Below, piece by piece: positions 60,153-64,000 of a DNA stretch of 64,000 nt. The stretch comes from Deltaproteobacteria bacterium. Its GTDB lineage: Bacteria > Desulfobacterota > Desulfomonilia > UBA1062. The stretch is from assembly GCA_018433775.1 (NCBI GenBank), contig JAHDQN010000022.1, forward strand, positions 1 through 64,000, in the 5' to 3' direction. Each line of letters begins with the position of its first letter. Positions within the stretch are counted from its first letter, which is position 1. The translations under genes were made by a program, and so were the position numbers. The notes under the pieces were generated by a model. The model was not told where the DNA came from. It ran no database searches and saw only the letters and a list, made by a program, of their open reading frames with translations.

Positions 60153-62129
60153 ATGATGCAGATTAAAAAGGCCGCCGTTATCGGCGGTGGAGCAATGGGG
60201 GGAAGCATTGCGCATCTCCTCTCGAGCGCCGGTATCGAATGTTTCATCAAAGATATCGAGCAGAAGTTTATCGACAAGGCCGTGGAGCAGTCCCGGAAAA
60301 TCTATGACAAGCAGGTGAAAAAGGGAAAGCTCGATCCGAAGAAGGCCGATGAGATGCAGGGCCTTCTCTCCGGAGCAGTCGACTATGACAAGAAATTCAT
60401 GGGGGATGTTGACCTCGTCATCGAGGCGGTGCCGGAGATCATGAAGATCAAGCAGGGCGTGTTCGCCGAGCTGGAGAAGATCTGCCCCGGGCGCACCATC
60501 CTCGCCTCGAACACCTCAACGCTCTCGCTCTCCGAGATCTCGGCCAAGCTCAAGGACAAATCGCGATTCGTAGGGTTGCACTTCTTCAACCCCGCCCACG
60601 TGATGAAGCTCGTGGAGGTCATCCACGACGAGAACACCTCACGTGAAACCGTGGGCACCATGATGGAGTTTTCCCAGATCATCGGCAAGGTGCCCATCAA
60701 GGTGAAGAACGGCCCCGGATTCGCCGTGAACCGGATACTCATCCCGTACATGAACGAGGCGGTGCTGGCCCTCATGGAGGGTGAGGGCACCATGGATGAA
60801 ATCGACGAGGCCATGGCCGATTTCGGCATGCCCATGGGCCCCTTTGCCCTGTGGGATCTGGTCGGGCTCGATGTGGGCCTGCACGCGTCCAAAACCCTCG
60901 AGGAGGCGTATCCGTCCCGGACCCCCATTCCGGAGCTGCTCAAATATCTCGTGGACAAAAAGATGATCGGGCAGAAGGCCGGCAAGGGTTTCTACGACTA
61001 TTCATCGGCAGAGAAGGTCCCGTCCAAGGACGTGGAGACATTTCTCAACAAGTGGAAGAAAAACAACCCGCAGAGCGACCTCGCCTTTTCGCCCGACAGG
61101 CTCCTGGCCGTGCAGATCAGGGAGGCCCTGTGGATTCTCTCCGACGGCCTGGCCTCGGCCCACGACATCGACACCGGGATGGTCTACGGCACCAACTTCC
61201 CCACCAAGGCCGCCTGGGGGCCTCTGCACTATGCCGAGGACGTGGGCTGGGACGCGGTGAACGATCTTCTGTGCTCCCTCTCGTGCGAGTACGGTCCCGA
61301 GCGGTTCACGGCCCCTGTTTTGCTGGAGGGTCTCCTCAAGGGGGAGAGCGTCTTCAAAAACTGCACCTATGAGGTGGACTCTGACGGCGTGGCCGTGATG
61401 ACCATCGACAACCCGCCCATGAACACCCTGGGCCGCAAGACCAAGGAAGACATCACCAGGGCCGTCCTCCATGCGGTTGCAGACCCATCGGTTCGCGTCA
61501 TCCTGCTTACCGGCAGGGGCAGGGCGTTTGTCGCGGGTGCGGACATCGAAGAGATGAAGCGCTTCAAGGCCATAAGCGACGGGATCGATCTCTCCAACCG
61601 GGGCTACCGCATGACGGACACCATCGAGGAGGCGGACAAGCCCATCATCGCGGTGATCAACGGGTTCTGCCTCGGAGGAGGTCTGGAGCTTGCCATGTCG
61701 TGCCACATGAGGATCGCGTCCGACAAGGCCAGGCTCGGTCTTCCCGAGATCACCCTGGGGCTCATCCCGGGGTTTTCCGGCACGCAGCGGCTCCCGCGGA
61801 TCGTGGGCAAGGCAAAGGGCCTGGAGATGATTCTGAGCGGATCGCACTACAGCGCGCGTGAGGCCTTCGAGATGGGCCTGGTCAATCGGGTGGTGCCTCA
61901 CGACAGGCTGATGGACGAGGCACGGGCCCTTGCGAAGACCATCGCATCCAGGAGCAGGGTGGCTGTGGGCGCCGCCATGGACGCCGTCATGGGCGGTCTG
62001 GAGGTGTCCTTCGAGGAAGGGCTGCTCATCGAGGCGGAGAACTTCGGACGGGTCGCCGTCTCCCAGGATGCCAAGGAAGGTCTCGATGCCTTTCTGACCA
62101 AACGGAAGCCCGAATTCAAGGACAGGTGA
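60153..62129 (+). CDS. 3-hydroxyacyl-CoA dehydrogenase/enoyl-CoA hydratase fusion
   Basis: 658 aa from the ATG 6 bp after AGGAGG (60156 is also possible). Residues 1-300 are the HAD half: NAD motif IGGGAMGGSIAHLLSSAG and HFFNPAHVMKLVEVIH. Residues 400-655 are crotonase: VAGADIEEMKRF, GGGLELAMSC and LGLPEITLGLIPG, keeping both catalytic glutamates. The order is the reverse of FadB/FadJ and is known in archaea and some anaerobes. It catalyses hydration and dehydrogenation in beta-oxidation (or the reverse). TetR and ETF genes flank it. Confidence 0.93.
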   Translation: MMQIKKAAVIGGGAMGGSIAHLLSSAGIECFIKDIEQKFIDKAVEQSRKIYDKQVKKGKLDPKKADEMQGLLSGAVDYDKKFMGDVDLVIEAVPEIMKIKQGVFAELEKICPGRTILASNTSTLSLSEISAKLKDKSRFVGLHFFNPAHVMKLVEVIHDENTSRETVGTMMEFSQIIGKVPIKVKNGPGFAVNRILIPYMNEAVLALMEGEGTMDEIDEAMADFGMPMGPFALWDLVGLDVGLHASKTLEEAYPSRTPIPELLKYLVDKKMIGQKAGKGFYDYSSAEKVPSKDVETFLNKWKKNNPQSDLAFSPDRLLAVQIREALWILSDGLASAHDIDTGMVYGTNFPTKAAWGPLHYAEDVGWDAVNDLLCSLSCEYGPERFTAPVLLEGLLKGESVFKNCTYEVDSDGVAVMTIDNPPMNTLGRKTKEDITRAVLHAVADPSVRVILLTGRGRAFVAGADIEEMKRFKAISDGIDLSNRGYRMTDTIEEADKPIIAVINGFCLGGGLELAMSCHMRIASDKARLGLPEITLGLIPGFSGTQRLPRIVGKAKGLEMILSGSHYSAREAFEMGLVNRVVPHDRLMDEARALAKTIASRSRVAVGAAMDAVMGGLEVSFEEGLLIEAENFGRVAVSQDAKEGLDAFLTKRKPEFKDR

Positions 62130-62231
62130 TCCCTTTTCTTTGTCCGGGCCGGGTCGCGGCGTTTTGTCGCGGCGGCGTACTGATATGGCAACAAGCCTCA
62201 AGGCTAATAAATATGTAGGAAGGAGGATAAT

Positions 62232-63008
62232 GTGAATACAGTTGTTTGTATTAAGCAGGTACCTGATACAGAGACTCTGATCAAAGTTCAGGGTGCAGGT
62301 ATTGTGACGGAAGGGATCAAGTGGGTCATGAATCCGTACGATGAGTTCGCCGTTGAGGAAGCCCTGCAGCAGAAAGAGAAGATGAAGGCGGGCGCAGTGG
62401 CCATCGTTTCCCTCGGACCGGACAGGGCTATCGAGGCGATCCGCACGGGCCTTGCCATGGGCGCAGACACGGCGGTGCACATCAACGACGCAGCCTACTA
62501 CGACAAGGCTGACCCGTACGCCACGGCGGCGGCGCTCGCGGCTGCAGTCAAAGGATTGCAGTATGACGCCATCTTCCTGGGCAAGCAGGCCATCGACGAC
62601 GACGCCGCGCAGGTTCCCGCGATGTTGGCCGAGATGCTCGGTATCCCCGCGGTCACCATGGTGATCAAGTTCGAGGTGGCGGCAGACAAGAGCACGGCGA
62701 CCGTGACCAGGGAAATCGAGGGCGGCCAGGCCGTTGTCGAGGTTCCGCTTCCGGCCGTGTTCTCGGCCCAGAAGGGTCTCAACGAGCCCCGGTATGCCTC
62801 TCTTCCCGGCATCATGAAGGCGAAGAAGAAACCCGTTGACGTGAAAACGGCTGCAGACCTCGGCGTGAGCGATGGTCCCAAGACCGTTGTCAAAGAGATG
62901 ACCCTGCCGCCTGCGCGCCAGGCAGGAAAGGTCATTGGGGGTGACGATGCGGCTGCGAAGGCGAAAGAGCTCGCAAGAATCCTTCATGAAGAAGTGAAGA
63001 TTGTCTAA
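62232..63008 (+). CDS. etfB: Electron transfer flavoprotein, beta subunit
   Basis: 258 aa from a GTG with AGGAGGAT upstream. Cytosolic electron carrier receiving electrons from acyl-CoA dehydrogenases. Signature: VVCIKQVPDTE at the start, NPYDEFAVEEAL and the nucleotide-binding LGKQAIDDDAAQVP; KEMTLPPARQAG in the C-terminal part. Precedes etfA by 17 bp. Confidence 0.95.
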   Translation: MNTVVCIKQVPDTETLIKVQGAGIVTEGIKWVMNPYDEFAVEEALQQKEKMKAGAVAIVSLGPDRAIEAIRTGLAMGADTAVHINDAAYYDKADPYATAAALAAAVKGLQYDAIFLGKQAIDDDAAQVPAMLAEMLGIPAVTMVIKFEVAADKSTATVTREIEGGQAVVEVPLPAVFSAQKGLNEPRYASLPGIMKAKKKPVDVKTAADLGVSDGPKTVVKEMTLPPARQAGKVIGGDDAAAKAKELARILHEEVKIV

Positions 63009-63025
63009 TAAAGGGGGATACGAAC

Positions 63026-63994
63026 ATGGCAGGTACACTTATTTATGCGGAAGTCCAGAAGGGCGAGATCAAGAAGGGCTCTTTTGAGGTAACGAGCAAG
63101 GCCAAGGAACTGGGCGGCGATGTTGCCGTGTGTCTGATCGGCAGCGGGGTGGAAGGACTCGCCTCTCAGCTTGCAAAGTACGGCGCGGATAAGGTATACG
63201 TAGTAGACGGACCCGAGTACGAGAATTACGTGACCGAGGCATACGTCCAGGCGTTCAAACAGGTGGCGGACACGGTGAGCCCGACAGTCATTCTTGCAAG
63301 TGCGACCGCGCAGGGGAAGGATTTCGTTCCCGCCGTCGCGGCGAGGCTCGGCGTGGGTGCGATCTCCGACTGCGTTGATCTCAAGAAGGAAGGCGACAAG
63401 GTCGTTGCCAAAAGGCCCGTATATGCCGGCAAGGCATATGCCATGGTCGAGGCCGCGGCAGACCCGCAGGTCATCGCGGTGAGGCCCAACTCGTTTGCCG
63501 TCAAGGAAGTCGCCGGCGCCGGCGCGGTCGAAAAAGCGGCGGTCAGCCTCGACGCCTCCAAGATCAAGGCGGTCGTCAAGAGCATCGAGGTCGCACAGAC
63601 CGACGAGCCCGACCAGACCGAGGCCGAGATCATCGTATCCGGCGGCCGCGGAATGAAGGGCCCCGAGAATTTCAAGATGCTCGAAGACCTGGCCAAGCTG
63701 TTCGGCCCCACTGCGACCACCGGTGCATCCAGGGCTGCGGTTGACGCAGGCTGGAGAGAGCATTCCTACCAGGTGGGCCAGACCGGTAAGACCGTGAGCC
63801 CGAACCTCTACATCGCCTGCGGAATCTCCGGCGCCATCCAGCATCTGGCAGGTATGGGCACCTCCAAGGTCATCGTGGCCATCAACAAGGATGCCGAGGC
63901 CCCGATCTTCCAGAAGGCCGACTACGGCGTCGTCGATGACCTCTTCAATGTGGTCCCGGCCTTGATATCCGAGATCCAGAAGGTGAAGGGATAA
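63026..63994 (+). CDS. etfA: Electron transfer flavoprotein, alpha subunit
   Basis: 322 aa; AAAGGGGG upstream. FAD-binding signature [27 protein letters not shown] near the C-terminus and [20 protein letters not shown]. With EtfB it is the electron acceptor for acyl-CoA dehydrogenases and may feed a membrane quinone reductase. The stop is 6 bp before the window end, so a further operon gene cannot be excluded. Confidence 0.95.
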   Translation: MAGTLIYAEVQKGEIKKGSFEVTSKAKELGGDVAVCLIGSGVEGLASQLAKYGADKVYVVDGPEYENYVTEAYVQAFKQVADTVSPTVILASATAQGKDFVPAVAARLGVGAISDCVDLKKEGDKVVAKRPVYAGKAYAMVEAAADPQVIAVRPNSFAVKEVAGAGAVEKAAVSLDASKIKAVVKSIEVAQTDEPDQTEAEIIVSGGRGMKGPENFKMLEDLAKLFGPTATTGASRAAVDAGWREHSYQVGQTGKTVSPNLYIACGISGAIQHLAGMGTSKVIVAINKDAEAPIFQKADYGVVDDLFNVVPALISEIQKVKG

Positions 63995-64000
63995 GAAGTA

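Overview
The window is a GC-rich, gene-dense bacterial chromosome segment. It encodes a Gram-negative lipid A/KDO pathway (kdsB, waaA), several lipoproteins, a PEP-CTERM protein, a PilZ protein, a multi-PAS hybrid histidine kinase, indolepyruvate:ferredoxin oxidoreductase, a periplasmic Fe-S/cytochrome b redox module, a probable selenoprotein, and a beta-oxidation/ETF/acetyl-CoA synthetase set. Together these suggest an anaerobic Desulfobacterota (former Deltaproteobacteria) that handles fatty or aryl acids, possibly syntrophically. The species cannot be told from the sequence.

Layout. 1-3356: trehalose operon (treT 3' end, otsB, otsA). 3500-9100: exported proteins (two lipoproteins, a clostripain-like peptidase, a solute-binding protein). 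9290-13110: MoxR/CoxE-like pair, an atypical acyl-CoA dehydrogenase, and a frameshifted remnant of an FGGY sugar kinase next to a dispersed repeat. 13303-19538: five-PAS hybrid kinase, acyl-CoA synthetase, and a receiver-ATPase protein. 19737-23716 (minus): PDO-thioredoxin reductase fusion, GH13 glycosidase, YbaK. 23923-26960: Fe-S protein and cytochrome b, a HesB/IscA-like gene with an in-frame TGA (probable selenocysteine), and a divergent Crp/Fnr regulator with a perfect TTGAT-N4-ATCAA box. 27274-33386: pckG, DJ-1/PfpI, cupin, PEP-CTERM protein, BCCT transporter and tandem Usp. 33523-34530: a 916-bp islet with a TumE/TumA-like toxin-antitoxin pair between two copies of a tRNA-Leu 3' segment. 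34752-44352: beta-CASP nuclease, iorA-iorB-paaK preceded by a Trp-Trp leader peptide and attenuator, PilZ protein, phosphoribosyltransferase, acyl-CoA synthetase. 44660-57155: envelope proteins, RadC, OsmC, tRNA-Ala, a small RHH protein, MoaE-like, macrodomain, kdsB-waaA. 57340-63994: acs, TetR regulator, HAD-enoyl-CoA hydratase fusion, etfB, etfA.

How the genes work together. The right end is a fatty-acid/acetate module: acyl-CoA synthetases, acyl-CoA dehydrogenase, hydratase/dehydrogenase, ETF and acetyl-CoA synthetase, with a TetR regulator and a FadR-type palindrome upstream of acs. The ior-paaK operon can link arylacetates, arylacetyl-CoA and arylpyruvates. Its Trp/Phe-rich attenuator argues that here it serves amino acid synthesis or salvage rather than degradation. 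Trehalose synthesis and a BCCT transporter point to osmoprotection.

Most notable: the Trp attenuator on ior-paaK, the recoded HesB-like gene, the tRNA-Leu-bounded toxin-antitoxin islet whose antitoxin ORF ends inside the antisense of the tRNA, and a dispersed hairpin-rich intergenic repeat family.
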